DNA of 64,000 bases, from contig NZ_JACCBV010000001.1 in NCBI RefSeq assembly GCF_013409785.1, forward strand, positions 1,240,001 to 1,304,000, in the 5' to 3' direction. The translations under genes and the position numbers were made by a program. Source of the DNA: Microbacterium immunditiarum (GTDB lineage Bacteria > Actinomycetota > Actinomycetes > Actinomycetales > Microbacteriaceae). The notes below the pieces were generated by a model, which ran no database searches, was not told the DNA's origin, and was given only the letters and a program-made list of their open reading frames with translations. Each line of letters opens with the position of its first letter. The first letter of the stretch is position 1. This document shows, one piece after another, positions 39,060 to 48,543 of this stretch.

Positions 39060-39890
39060 CTACTCCGCGAGGTGCTGGCGCGCCGCGTTCACGATCGCGT
39101 CGTAGAGCCGGTTGGCGTGCTCCTCGGTGAAGATGCCGTCGGACATGCCGACCATCGACGAGACGAAAGGCCCGCGGTTCGCGGCGATCTCGGCGTCGTC
39201 GAGACCGACGAACGGCGTGCCGAGCATCACCAGGGTCTCGTCGCTGTAGACGCCGGCGACTTCCTCTTCGGTGATCCCGGGCACCGCGTCCTGCACGATC
39301 GCCAGGATCTCGGGACGGACGATCGCGAGGTATGCCGCCTGGTCGTAGGTGCCGGCTGCGGGCGCCTCGTCGTCGACGACCTCTTCGCCGGTCGTCGTGC
39401 CCTCGTCGGCAGCCTGGTCGTCGGTCGTGACATCCGATGAGGTGACGGATTCCTCGACAGCGGTGGCGGCCGCGCTCACGCCCACGAGCACGACCGAGAA
39501 GATGAGCGCCGCGACAGCGGCGAAGCCGCCGAGGACCGAGATCACGAGTGCGGCGATGCCCAGGCCCTTGCCGCCCTGACGCTTGTTGGCGAGCACGACG
39601 ATGCCGAGAACGAGCGAAGCGAGCAGGACCAGACCGCCGAGCAGCGCGAACAGGAATGAGACCCCGACCAGCGGTAGGAACCCGAGGGCCACGAGGACGA
39701 TCCCGGCCACGGCGACGGCGAGCGCCACGATGCCGAGGACCTTCGGGCGGGCATCCGCAGCGGGTGTGATCGGAGCCGCTCCGTAGACGGCGGTCGCCTG
39801 ATCGTTCGGGGAGGGATAGGCCGCCGTCTGCTGTTCGGGCGGGTACGGCTGGGTCGGCTGGTCGAGAGCCGGTTCGGTGGGTGTGGACAT
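39060..39890 (-). CDS. DUF4190-like membrane protein with Pro-rich N-terminus
   Basis: This 276-residue protein has a cytoplasmic Pro/Gln/Tyr-rich N-terminus (residues 1-48) and three hydrophobic helices: VLGIVALAVAVAGIVLVALGF, FLFALLGGLVLLASLVLGIVVL and GLGIAALVISVLGGFAAVAALIF. An acidic Thr/Asp/Glu linker and a C-terminal extracytoplasmic domain of about 100 residues follow (AYLAIVRPEILAIVQDAVPGITEEEV). The membrane part resembles DUF4190 proteins. AAGGAAC lies about 5 bases before the ATG at 39890. Function unknown. Confidence 0.75.
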   Translation of the reverse strand: MSTPTEPALDQPTQPYPPEQQTAAYPSPNDQATAVYGAAPITPAADARPKVLGIVALAVAVAGIVLVALGFLPLVGVSFLFALLGGLVLLASLVLGIVVLANKRQGGKGLGIAALVISVLGGFAAVAALIFSVVLVGVSAAATAVEESVTSSDVTTDDQAADEGTTTGEEVVDDEAPAAGTYDQAAYLAIVRPEILAIVQDAVPGITEEEVAGVYSDETLVMLGTPFVGLDDAEIAANRGPFVSSMVGMSDGIFTEEHANRLYDAIVNAARQHLAE

Positions 39891-39953
39891 GCTGTTCCTT
39901 GGTGTGAGGGACGCTGCGAAGGCGCAAGCGATCAAGGCTATCGCGCCGCGGCC

Positions 39954-41438
39954 TCACCGCCCGCCGCCGACAGGCCGCACGAGGAGCCGCCGGCGGTCGC
40001 GCATCCACCGGTGCCGCGTGCGCCCGTACTCCTCACGCGTCGCGAAGCGGTACCGGTAGGTCACGACCCGCACCCAGTTCGGCCGTTCGCCGTCGAACGG
40101 ATCGTGCGCGAGCAGCCGCAGCGTCGGGCGATCCGCCTCGAGGAGGCGGACGAGGAAGGTCGTGAACCACTCCTCGATCGGCCGCCCGAGCGGCAGGAAC
40201 CACATGAGCCAGTCGAGGCGGAGATGGTACGGCGCGAACTGCCGGGGCATGCGGAACACGTCACCGGGCTTGCCCTTGAACTCGTACGCGTGCCAGGTCG
40301 CGGCATCCGGGTCATCATCCATCGTCCCCTCGACGATGTATTCGATCCGCTCCTTCGTGACCGTCCCGAACGCGCCGTACGCGTTCGCGAGCTGCCAGCG
40401 GTTGAAGCTCGCGTTCATGAGCTGCCTGCGCGCCATGAGGTTCTGCGCCGGCCACCAGCTCAGCACGATGAACAGCAGCGTGATCGCCGAGGTCACGATC
40501 ACCCACCAGAGGGGCAGGCCGTCGACCAGCCACGGCGGGTCGCTTGGTGGCGGAGCCGATTCAGAGCGGATGCCGGGCAGCCCGACCGCCGAGAACCCGA
40601 GCACGATCGTCGCCCAGTTCAACCACGCGAAGTTGCCTGTGATGACGAGCCACGCCTGCGTGCCGATCACGACCACGGCGGCGATTGCGCCGATCATCGC
40701 GGGAACGGGGCCCGGGACCCAGAGCCCGAGGATCGGCGCGAAGAGGAACCACGGCGCCACGAGCTGCGCGAAGTGGTTGCCCAGCACCTCGAACTTGTGG
40801 AACCACCGCGGCAGCAGGTGCGCCTGCCGGCTGAGCGGACCGGGCATGGGCTGCGTCTCGTGGTGGTACGTGAGCGCGGTGAGGTCGCGCCACTCGCGTC
40901 CGCCGCGGATCTTGATCATGCCGGCGCCGAACTCGAGCCGGAACAGCAGCCACCAGAAGAGAACGATGATCCCGGTGGCCGGAGGCTGGTCGTCCGAACC
41001 CAGAAACGCCGCGAGGAAGCCCATCTCCAGCAGCAGCATCTCCCAGCCGAAGGAGTAGAAGGTCTGGCCGATGCTCGTGATCGACATGTAGCCGAGCCAC
41101 AGCGCGAGGAAGCACAGCATGGGCACCCACGGCGGTCCGAGCTGGGGGAGGCCCGCCACGAGCACCGCGGCGATCGCGATCCCCGTCCAGCACAGGATGA
41201 CGAGCCGCCGGTCGGTGTAGGCGACGTATCGGAAGAGCGTCGGGCGCAGGAGGCGGCCGCGGGACTTCGCGGAGGCGGCCCATTGCAGCAGGCGCGTCGC
41301 GGGCTGCAGTCCGCACTCGCCGAGGAGCGGACGGAACTGGTTGAGCGACGAGATGAACGCGACCAGGAACAGCGCGGCGGTGCCGCGCTGCAGCACCTGC
41401 CGCGCGAACTCGAAGTCGACTGCTGCGAACCCGTCCAT
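39954..41438 (-). CDS. Lipase maturation factor (LMF1) family membrane protein
   Basis: This 494-residue protein has about seven to nine hydrophobic helices and a soluble C-terminal domain. Segments such as FISSLNQFRPLLGECGLQPA, FYSFGWEMLLLEMGFLAAF, FGAGMIKIRGGREWRDLTALTYHHETQPMPGP and WHAYEFKGKPGD are characteristic of the lipase maturation factor family. In animals LMF1 is an ER protein needed for lipase folding; the bacterial homologues have no established role. Divergent from the 192-residue protein gene. Confidence 0.88.
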   Translation of the reverse strand: MDGFAAVDFEFARQVLQRGTAALFLVAFISSLNQFRPLLGECGLQPATRLLQWAASAKSRGRLLRPTLFRYVAYTDRRLVILCWTGIAIAAVLVAGLPQLGPPWVPMLCFLALWLGYMSITSIGQTFYSFGWEMLLLEMGFLAAFLGSDDQPPATGIIVLFWWLLFRLEFGAGMIKIRGGREWRDLTALTYHHETQPMPGPLSRQAHLLPRWFHKFEVLGNHFAQLVAPWFLFAPILGLWVPGPVPAMIGAIAAVVVIGTQAWLVITGNFAWLNWATIVLGFSAVGLPGIRSESAPPPSDPPWLVDGLPLWWVIVTSAITLLFIVLSWWPAQNLMARRQLMNASFNRWQLANAYGAFGTVTKERIEYIVEGTMDDDPDAATWHAYEFKGKPGDVFRMPRQFAPYHLRLDWLMWFLPLGRPIEEWFTTFLVRLLEADRPTLRLLAHDPFDGERPNWVRVVTYRYRFATREEYGRTRHRWMRDRRRLLVRPVGGGR

Positions 41439-41614
41439 GACTCACGCGGCCCGCCGGCGCCCACCTCGGGCCGTAACGACATCTTCGCACCGCGCCGCCC
41501 GCGTCGCACGAGTCGAGGGGGTCGGGTTCGCGGCGCGCGGCGGGGGTCATTCCGCACGTGCCGCGGCTTGGCCATGATGAAGGCACGTGGCATCGGGATC
41601 GGAAAGGGGCGGCG

Positions 41615-42193
41615 ATGGAATCGGTACAGCTCGATACTCCGGCCGGCATCACTGCGCGTCTGGGTTGGGATCCGAAGATGACGGAGCACGATCGCAAGCG
41701 CGTGCTCGCGAAGGAGCTCATCTCGGCACGCCTCCGCATCGAGGCGGACGACGTCGCGGTGATCCGCGAACAGCCGACCCGTTTCGGCCACCGCACGGAG
41801 CTCTACTGCGAGGTCGACGGTGAACAGGTGCCGCTGGTGATCCGCAACACGAGCTTCCGCGCCGCGACCGTTGTGGCGGTCGCGGACCCCGACATCGCGT
41901 TCGGTCTCGACCTGCGCGACGCGCATCCCGACGAGCCGACGCTCCGCGAGATGCGCCGCCACTCGCACCTGTTCGACGAGAACGACGTGCCGTCCCTCCT
42001 CGAGCACTGGACGCGGGTCGTCGCGATCCGCGAGGCCGACGGGCGCAAGAACCTCATCCGCGGCGACAACGTGCGGCTCAACTCGACGCGCACGAAGGGC
42101 TGGGTGCCCGACCGGAAGACCCAGTACGAGCTCGTGGACCTGTCGCGCGACGGGTGGATCATCACGCTCGCGTGGGCGAAGCGGGACGACTGA
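41615..42193 (+). CDS. Hypothetical protein with weak 4'-phosphopantetheinyl-transferase-like pattern
   Basis: This 192-residue protein contains DPDIAFGLDLRDAHPDEPTLREM and LLEHWTRVVAIREADGR, which recall the GxDxE and WxxKEAxxK motifs of Sfp-type phosphopantetheinyl transferases, but the catalytic KEA is VVA here. If related, it is a degenerate member without obvious activity. The rest (RTKGWVPDRKTQYELVDL, GWIITLAWAKR) matches the C-terminal strands of that fold in outline. GAAAGGGG precedes the ATG at 41615. Family assignment is tentative. Confidence 0.5.
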   Translation: MESVQLDTPAGITARLGWDPKMTEHDRKRVLAKELISARLRIEADDVAVIREQPTRFGHRTELYCEVDGEQVPLVIRNTSFRAATVVAVADPDIAFGLDLRDAHPDEPTLREMRRHSHLFDENDVPSLLEHWTRVVAIREADGRKNLIRGDNVRLNSTRTKGWVPDRKTQYELVDLSRDGWIITLAWAKRDD

Positions 42194-42197
42194 GCAC

Positions 42198-44276
42198 CTA
42201 CGCGCGCAACTCGTCCGGAAGCGCCGCATCGAGCTCGGCGAGCCAGGTGGTGGCCGTTCCGTCGGACGGCGCGCGCCAGTCGCCGCGCGGCGAGAGCGCC
42301 CCGGCGGGCGACACCTTCGGTCCGTTGGGAATCGCCGAGCGCTTGAACTGGGCGAAGGCGAAGTACCGCTGCAGGAACACGCGCAGCCACTTCACCACGG
42401 TCGCGAGGTCGTACGCGTAGCGGTCGTCGTCGGGGAATCCGGGAGGCCAGGCCCCGGCATCCGCATCTCCCCACGCGTGCGACGCGAGGAACGCGATCTT
42501 CGACGGGCGGAACCCGTATCGCAGCACGTGGAACAGCGCGAAGTCGTGCAGCGCGTAAGGCCCGATGCGGTCCTCGGTGGACTGCATCTCGCCGTCCTGC
42601 GTCATCGGCACGAGCTCGGGGCTGATCTCGGTGTCGAGGACGGACTGCAGCACGCGCGCCGCTTCGGGCGTGAGCTTCGTCGAGCCGTCGACGCCCTCGC
42701 CGTGCGAGATGACCCAGCGGATGAGGTGCTGGATGAGGGTCTTCGGCACCCCCGCGTTCACCGCGTAGTGGCTCATGTGGTCGCCGACGCCGTACGTCGC
42801 CCAGCCGAGCGCGAGCTCGGACAGGTCGGACGTGCCGATGACCATTCCCCCGTGATGGTTCGCGAGGCGGAAGAGGTAGTCGGTGCGGATGCCGGCCTGC
42901 ACGTTCTCGAATGTGATGTCGTGCACCGCCTCACCCTCCGCGAACGGGTGGCCGATGCGCTCGAGCATCTCGGTCGCGAGCGGGCGGATGTCGATCGTCT
43001 CGATCGACGCGCCGACCGCCTCCGCGAGTGCGATCGCATTGGACTTCGTGTGGTCGCTCGTCGCGAAGCCGGGCATCGTGTAGGCGAGGATGTCGCTGCG
43101 CGGCCGGCCCATGCGGTCCATCGCGCGCGCGACGACGAGCAGCGCGTGCGTCGAGTCGAGGCCGCCGCTCACCCCGATGACGGGCTTCGGCGCCCCGATC
43201 GCCTCCATGCGGCGCACGAGCCCCGACACCTGGATGTTGAAGGCCTCGTAGCAGTCCTGCGCGAGTCGCTCGGGGTCGTCGGGCACGAACGGGTACCGGT
43301 CGAGCGTGCGCTTCAGCCCGATGTCGTGGGCGGGCGGGTCGAGCTCGAAATGGACGGTGCGGAAGAGCGTGGCATCCGTCCGTCTGTTGTCGTCGAAGGT
43401 GCCCTGTCGGATCCGGTCCTGACGCAGCCGGTCGAGGTCGACGTCGGCGACGCTGCGTCGAGGCCCGTCGGGGAACCGCTCGGTCTCGGCCAGCAGGTTG
43501 CCCGACTCGTAGATCATCGTCTGGCCATCCCACGACACGTCGTTCGTGGACTCGCCCATGCCCGCGGCGGAATACGCGTACGCGGCCAGGCAGCGGAACG
43601 ACTGCGACTGGCACAGCGTCTTGCGGTCGTCGGCCCGCGCGATCGTGATGGGGCTGCCCGAGAGGTTCGCGAGCACCGTCGCGCCCGCGAGCGACGCGCG
43701 CGACGACGGCGGGATCGGCACCCACACGTCTTCGCACACCTCGGCGTGGACGACCAGACCCGGCACGTCGAGGGCCTCGAAGAGCAGGTCGGGCCCGAAC
43801 GGCGCCTCGAGCTCACCCACTCGGATGTCTTCGCCGACCTGGTCGTCGCCCGGCGCGAACCAGCGCCGCTCGTAGAACTCGCGATACGTCGGCAGGTACG
43901 ACTTGGGCGCGACGCCGAGCAGCTCGCCGCGGTGGATGACGAGGGCGCAGTTGTAGATGCGGTTCCGGTGGCGCAGCGGCGCGCCCACGATGAGCATCGG
44001 CAGGAGATCGACGGATGCCTCGACCAGCTGCTCGATCGCAGCGACTACGCCGTCGAGCAGGGCGTCCTGCATCACGAGGTCCTCGATCGAGTAACCCGAC
44101 AGGCACAGCTCGGGGAAGATCGCGACGGCGACGGCCTCGTCGTGGCACTCGCGCGCGGTCTCGAGAACCGCCCGTGCATTCGCGACCGGGTCGGCGAGCG
44201 ATACGGGGATCGTGCACGCGGCGACGCGCGCGTAGCCGTGACGGTATGCGCTCTCGAACGGCAGGGCGGTGATCAC
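42198..44276 (-). CDS. nadE: Glutamine-dependent NAD+ synthetase
   Basis: This 692-residue enzyme amidates nicotinate adenine dinucleotide to NAD+. An N-terminal nitrilase-type glutaminase domain carries the triad Glu56 (FPELCLSGY), Lys125 (APKSYLPT) and Cys181 (AEVCEDVW). The C-terminal synthetase has the ATP pyrophosphatase loop GVSGGLDST and GTSDLSELALGW. The length fits the two-domain actinobacterial form. The start is the GTG at 44276; no ATG lies nearby, and the frame upstream is a GC-rich artefact opposite the next gene. It ends 4 bases from the stop of the 192-residue protein gene. Divergent from the nuclease-helicase gene with a 72-base gap. Confidence 0.96.
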   Translation of the reverse strand: MITALPFESAYRHGYARVAACTIPVSLADPVANARAVLETARECHDEAVAVAIFPELCLSGYSIEDLVMQDALLDGVVAAIEQLVEASVDLLPMLIVGAPLRHRNRIYNCALVIHRGELLGVAPKSYLPTYREFYERRWFAPGDDQVGEDIRVGELEAPFGPDLLFEALDVPGLVVHAEVCEDVWVPIPPSSRASLAGATVLANLSGSPITIARADDRKTLCQSQSFRCLAAYAYSAAGMGESTNDVSWDGQTMIYESGNLLAETERFPDGPRRSVADVDLDRLRQDRIRQGTFDDNRRTDATLFRTVHFELDPPAHDIGLKRTLDRYPFVPDDPERLAQDCYEAFNIQVSGLVRRMEAIGAPKPVIGVSGGLDSTHALLVVARAMDRMGRPRSDILAYTMPGFATSDHTKSNAIALAEAVGASIETIDIRPLATEMLERIGHPFAEGEAVHDITFENVQAGIRTDYLFRLANHHGGMVIGTSDLSELALGWATYGVGDHMSHYAVNAGVPKTLIQHLIRWVISHGEGVDGSTKLTPEAARVLQSVLDTEISPELVPMTQDGEMQSTEDRIGPYALHDFALFHVLRYGFRPSKIAFLASHAWGDADAGAWPPGFPDDDRYAYDLATVVKWLRVFLQRYFAFAQFKRSAIPNGPKVSPAGALSPRGDWRAPSDGTATTWLAELDAALPDELRA

Positions 44277-44348
44277 GCCCCCAGTCTTGCAGGTGCGAAC
44301 GACGTCGTGTCGGATGCCGCGGCTATCGTCGAAGGAGGGAAGGGGAGC

Positions 44349-47300
44349 ATGCGTTACATCGAGAGCGAAGGCCGGTTCGTCTGGAGCGCAAGCGATCTCA
44401 AGGCTGCCGCCGAGTGCGAGTTCGCGTGGCTGCGCGCGATCGACGCGAAGCTCGGACGCGTGCCCGAGGTCGAGGAGCCCGAGGATCTGACGCTCGAGCG
44501 CGCGGGGCACCTCGGTCACGAGCACGAGCGGCGCGTGCTCGCCGCCTATCGCGAGCGGTACGGCGCGGGGGTCGTCGAGATCCCCGAGGCGAAGACCTAC
44601 GATGCCGACGCGCTGAATGCTGCCGTCGCCGAGACCGAGAAGGCCCTCGCGTCGGATGCCGACGTCATCTACCAGGCGACGTTCGCGACGGATGACTTCG
44701 TGGGGTTCGCCGACTTCCTCGTGCGCGATGTCCCCGAGGGCTCGCGCGGTACGGGTCCGTGGGTCGTGCAAGACACCAAGCTCGCCCGCCACGCGCGAGT
44801 CACCGCGCTGATGCAGCTGGCGGCATACGTCGCGCAGCTCGACCGTCTCGGGGCTCCGCGGTCGCCCCGCGTCGAGCTGCTGCTCGGCGACGGCACTGTG
44901 AGCGTCCACGAAGTCGACGATCTGCTTCCGGTGTTCGCGCTGCGGCGCGACCGCTTGCGCGCGCTCGTCGACGACCGCCGACTCGACCTCGGGGCCGCCG
45001 GCCCCGCGATCCCGTGGGGCGACCCGCGCGGCGAGCTCGCCGTCATGGCGTGCGGACGGTGCGCGACGTGCGAGCTCGAGGTCGAGGCATCGCGCGATCT
45101 GCTCCTCGTGGCCGGCATGCGACCCGTGCAGCGCGAGCGGCTGCGGGCGGCCGGCATCGACACGATCGATCGGCTGGCCGAGGCATCCGCCCCGCCTGCC
45201 CGCATGAGCCCCGACACGTTCGCATCGCTGCGCACACAGGCCCGGCTGCAGCTCGCGAGCCCTGCGGGAGTCGTGACGAAGGTCGCACCGCCGATCGAGG
45301 CAGAGGAGGCCGCTCCCGCGGCGGCCCTGGAACCCGCCGTGCCGACCTACGAGGTCGTCGCGCCGAAGGCGCTCGGCGCGCTGCCGCGACCCGACCACGG
45401 GGATCTCTTCTTCGACTTCGAGGGCGACCCGCTCTACACCGAAGGCGAGGCTGTCGAGTGGGGGATCGACTACCTCTTCGGGTGGGTCGACGACCGCGAG
45501 CAGTACACGGCGCTGTGGGCGCACTCGTTCGCCGAGGAGCGCCGCGCGCTCGAGACGTTCCTCGACATCGTGGCCCTGCGACGCAAGCAGTACCCGGGCA
45601 TGAACATCTATCACTACGCGCCGTACGAGCCGACGCACCTGCTGGCCATGGCGGCGCGACACGGCGTGCGCGAGGCCGACGTCGATCGGCTGCTGCGCGA
45701 CGGGGTGTTCGTCGATCTGTACCCGATCGTCCGGCGCGCCCTGCGCGTCGGCTCGCGGTCGTACTCGATCAAGAAGCTCGAGCCCCTCTACATGGGCGAC
45801 GAGGTGCGCACGAGCGATGTGCAGAAGGGCGACGACTCGATCGTCCGGTACGTCCAAGCGCGCGCGCTGCGCGAGGACGGCGACGTCGTCGCGGCGACGA
45901 CGATCTTCGACGACCTGGCCGACTACAACCGCTACGACTGCGTGTCGACGCGTCGTCTGCGGGACTGGCTCGTCGACCGCGCACGCGAGGCGGGGCTTCG
46001 CCCGTCGCCGGAGCCCGAACCCGACGAGCGCGTGTACGAGCCGTCGGCGCGCGCGATCGCGCTCGGCGAGCTCGCGAAGGCGCACGTCGAGGACTCGCCC
46101 GAAGCGGTGGCGCTGCGTCTCGGTGCGGCGGCGATCGACTACTACCCGCGCGAGTCGAAGTCGTTCTGGGCGACGCACTTCCTGCGGCTCCGCGAACCCG
46201 TGTCGGTGTGGGAGGAGACACGCGATGTCGTCGCGCTCGATCGGGTGCGCTGCCGCGTCGTCGAGGACTGGCACCGCCCGGAGGGCGCACGCTCCGAACG
46301 GCGCCTCCTCGAGCTGCGCGGCGAGCTCGCGCCCGGCACGCGCCTCAGCGAGGGCGGAAGCCCGTTCGCGCTGTACGAGCTGCCGGTGGACTTCCCGTTC
46401 GACGCGAGTCCGCGGTGGATCCATGCCGATCATCGCGTGACGGTGATCGACGCGCTCGACGACGGGGCGATCGTCGAGGAGTATGCGGTGGGCGACGTCA
46501 CCTGGGCGGAGCTGCCCGTCGCGCTGACGCCCGAGGCGCCGCCGAGGGCCGGCAATCAGCAGCTCGCGATCGACGCGTGGGCGGATGCCGTGATCGCGCA
46601 GTCGCCCGCGCTGCCGCAGGACCCGGCGACCGACATCCTGCTGCGTCGTCCGCCGCGCACGTTGTCGGGTGCGCTCCCTCCGGCCGGAGCCGATGACGTC
46701 GCGGCGATCTCGCGCGCGATCATCGACCTCGATCACAGCTACCTCGCCGTGCAGGGGCCTCCTGGCACGGGCAAGACCTACGTCGGCTCGCAGGTCATCG
46801 CGCGACTCGTGCGCGACCACGGCTACAGGGTGGGTGTCGTCGCCCAGTCGCACAAGGTCGTCGAGAACATGCTCGACCGGGTCGTCGCGGTGGGGGTGCC
46901 GGGAGAGCAGGTCGCCAAGGCGCCGAAGGATGCCGCGTCGGAGCCTCTGTACACCGCGATCCCGAAGAACGGCGTCGCGGCCTTCACCGCCGAGCAGACC
47001 GGTGGCTACGTCATCGGCGGCACCGCGTGGGACTTCAGCCACGAGGGCCGCATCCCGCGCGGCAGCCTCGACCTTCTCGTGATCGATGAGGCGGGGCAGT
47101 TCTCGCTCGCGTCGACGATCGCCGTATCGCTCGCGTCCTCGCGGCTCCTGCTGCTGGGCGACCCGCAGCAGCTGCCCCAGGTGAGCCAGGGCACGCACCC
47201 CGAGCCCGTCGACACGTCCGCGCTCGGCTGGGTGATGGACGGGGCGGATGTGATCCCGCCCGAGTACGGCTACTTCCTCGCGCGCACGTGGCGCATGCAC

Positions 47301-47966
47301 CCCGCGGTCGCGGCGCCCGTGTCGCGGCTGTCGTATCGCGGCGAACTGGCCTCCCATCCGTCGACGGCGCTGCGCGAACTCGCGGGCGTCGAGCCCGGGC
47401 TGCATCCGGTGCCCGTTCGGCACAAGGCCAACGCGACGCAATCGCCCGAGGAGGCCGCGGTGGTCGTGTCGATCGTGCGGGACCTCATCGGCCGTCCGTG
47501 GCGCGACGTGCGGTTCGGCGAGAACGGCGAGACGCTCCGGTGCGACGAGCGGCCGCTCGCCCAGAGCGACCTCATCGTGGTGACGCCCTACAACGCGCAG
47601 CAGGTCGCGGTCGAGGAGGCACTCTCGGCGGCCGGCTTCGGCGAGATTCCGGTGGGCACTGTCGACCGCTTCCAGGGGCAGGAGGCGGCCGTCGCGATCG
47701 TGTCGCTCGCCGCCTCGTCGGGGCGCGATGCGCCGCGCGGCCTCGAGTTCCTGCTGCTGCGCAACCGCCTCAACGTCGCGATCTCGAGGGCCATGCACAC
47801 CGCGTACCTCGTGTACTCGCCCGGGCTGCTCGACGACCTGCCACGCACGCCCGACGGGGTCTCGCGGCTCAGCGGGTTCGCGCGACTGGTCGGCGTGGCC
47901 GACCCGCTGAAGGGCGAGGTGTTCGCGCCGGGGAACCCGGGAGTCGCCGTCACGGCACCCGCGTAG
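44349..47966 (+). CDS. TM0106-type RecB-like nuclease fused to SF1 helicase
   Basis: This 1205-residue protein has three parts. The first is an N-terminal RecB-family nuclease-like region with a single Cys near residue 23 (AAECEFAWLR) and clustered Cys near 234-240 (ACGRCATCEL), a likely iron-sulfur site. The second is an RNase-H-like domain from about residue 352 (LFFDFEGDPLY, YHYAPYEPTHL). The third is a C-terminal superfamily 1 helicase: Walker A at about 803 (QGPPGTGKTYVG), DEAGQ near 913, GDPQQLPQVSQG, TVDRFQGQEA and RLNVAISRAMH. This matches the TIGR03491 type of putative nuclease. A DNA or RNA processing role is likely but unproven. AAGGGGAG precedes the ATG at 44349. Confidence 0.88.
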   Translation: MRYIESEGRFVWSASDLKAAAECEFAWLRAIDAKLGRVPEVEEPEDLTLERAGHLGHEHERRVLAAYRERYGAGVVEIPEAKTYDADALNAAVAETEKALASDADVIYQATFATDDFVGFADFLVRDVPEGSRGTGPWVVQDTKLARHARVTALMQLAAYVAQLDRLGAPRSPRVELLLGDGTVSVHEVDDLLPVFALRRDRLRALVDDRRLDLGAAGPAIPWGDPRGELAVMACGRCATCELEVEASRDLLLVAGMRPVQRERLRAAGIDTIDRLAEASAPPARMSPDTFASLRTQARLQLASPAGVVTKVAPPIEAEEAAPAAALEPAVPTYEVVAPKALGALPRPDHGDLFFDFEGDPLYTEGEAVEWGIDYLFGWVDDREQYTALWAHSFAEERRALETFLDIVALRRKQYPGMNIYHYAPYEPTHLLAMAARHGVREADVDRLLRDGVFVDLYPIVRRALRVGSRSYSIKKLEPLYMGDEVRTSDVQKGDDSIVRYVQARALREDGDVVAATTIFDDLADYNRYDCVSTRRLRDWLVDRAREAGLRPSPEPEPDERVYEPSARAIALGELAKAHVEDSPEAVALRLGAAAIDYYPRESKSFWATHFLRLREPVSVWEETRDVVALDRVRCRVVEDWHRPEGARSERRLLELRGELAPGTRLSEGGSPFALYELPVDFPFDASPRWIHADHRVTVIDALDDGAIVEEYAVGDVTWAELPVALTPEAPPRAGNQQLAIDAWADAVIAQSPALPQDPATDILLRRPPRTLSGALPPAGADDVAAISRAIIDLDHSYLAVQGPPGTGKTYVGSQVIARLVRDHGYRVGVVAQSHKVVENMLDRVVAVGVPGEQVAKAPKDAASEPLYTAIPKNGVAAFTAEQTGGYVIGGTAWDFSHEGRIPRGSLDLLVIDEAGQFSLASTIAVSLASSRLLLLGDPQQLPQVSQGTHPEPVDTSALGWVMDGADVIPPEYGYFLARTWRMHPAVAAPVSRLSYRGELASHPSTALRELAGVEPGLHPVPVRHKANATQSPEEAAVVVSIVRDLIGRPWRDVRFGENGETLRCDERPLAQSDLIVVTPYNAQQVAVEEALSAAGFGEIPVGTVDRFQGQEAAVAIVSLAASSGRDAPRGLEFLLLRNRLNVAISRAMHTAYLVYSPGLLDDLPRTPDGVSRLSGFARLVGVADPLKGEVFAPGNPGVAVTAPA

Positions 47967-47994
47967 ACTCGGCGAACCGACGCAGGAGGCATCC

Positions 47995-48315
47995 ATGGCC
48001 GACATCCCCCGTCAGTTCGAGATCGATCTGCCGCCCGACCTCATCGGCGGCTCGTACGCCGACTTCGCGAACGTCTGGCACACGCAGACGGTGTTCGTCA
48101 TGGACTTCGTCACCCTCGCGCAGCCGCCGCGCGAAGAGGTCGACCCCGAGACGGGCGACCGGCGCACGGTCGTTCCGGCGCGCGTGGTGAGCCGCATCCG
48201 GATTCCTCCCGAGCAGGTCTTCGAGCTCGCGAAGGCGCTCACGCAGCAGCTCGAGTTCTGGGAGCAGGAAACGGGGCGGCGTCCGCCGCCGAATGCACCG
48301 CTCATGGAGGAGTGA
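47995..48315 (+). CDS. DUF3467 protein
   Basis: This 106-residue protein matches the DUF3467 family: IDLPPDLIGGSYADFANVWHTQTVFVMDFVT, then RVVSRIRIPPEQVFELAKALTQQLEFWEQ. Members are small and of unknown function. AGGAGG lies 6 bases before the ATG at 47995, and TAGACT at 47965-47970 may be its -10. It follows the nuclease-helicase gene by 28 bases. Confidence 0.9.
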   Translation: MADIPRQFEIDLPPDLIGGSYADFANVWHTQTVFVMDFVTLAQPPREEVDPETGDRRTVVPARVVSRIRIPPEQVFELAKALTQQLEFWEQETGRRPPPNAPLMEE

Positions 48316-48393
48316 CTCGCGACCCTCACGCGCCGACGGCCGGCTGTCACCGACCTGGGGAGCCGTTCTGCCTAGGACGCCCGAGCCGTGATG

Positions 48394-48432
48394 TCAACCC
48401 TGTTGGGGGCTCATCGGCGGCCCCCGTAGCCT
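48394..48432 (+). promoter_or_regulatory. TCAACC-type promoter element, copy 2
   Basis: TCAACCC starts at 48394, and GTAGCCT begins 32 bases downstream (-10 TAGCCT, 48427-48432), before the 162-residue membrane protein gene. Confidence 0.5.
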
Positions 48433-48543
48433 TGCGGAGCGCTTACGCGCAGGTTGCGGCATCCGCTCGGCGAGGGGTGGGTGCCGCAACTGGTGTATCA
48501 TCCGCTTCCGCGCGCACTCCTTCCTGCGCGAGAGGAGCGCGCG

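Noticed and set aside
44349..47966. Treating the nuclease-helicase as part of a phage defence island.
   Set aside because: The neighbours are housekeeping genes, and no other defence genes, integrase or tRNA target are present.
44277..48005. The nadE frame stays open on the minus strand for another 3.7 kb, as if nadE were a giant protein.
   Set aside because: The extra part is the mirror of the nuclease-helicase gene in high-GC DNA, with no family features; nadE has its normal two-domain length from 44276.
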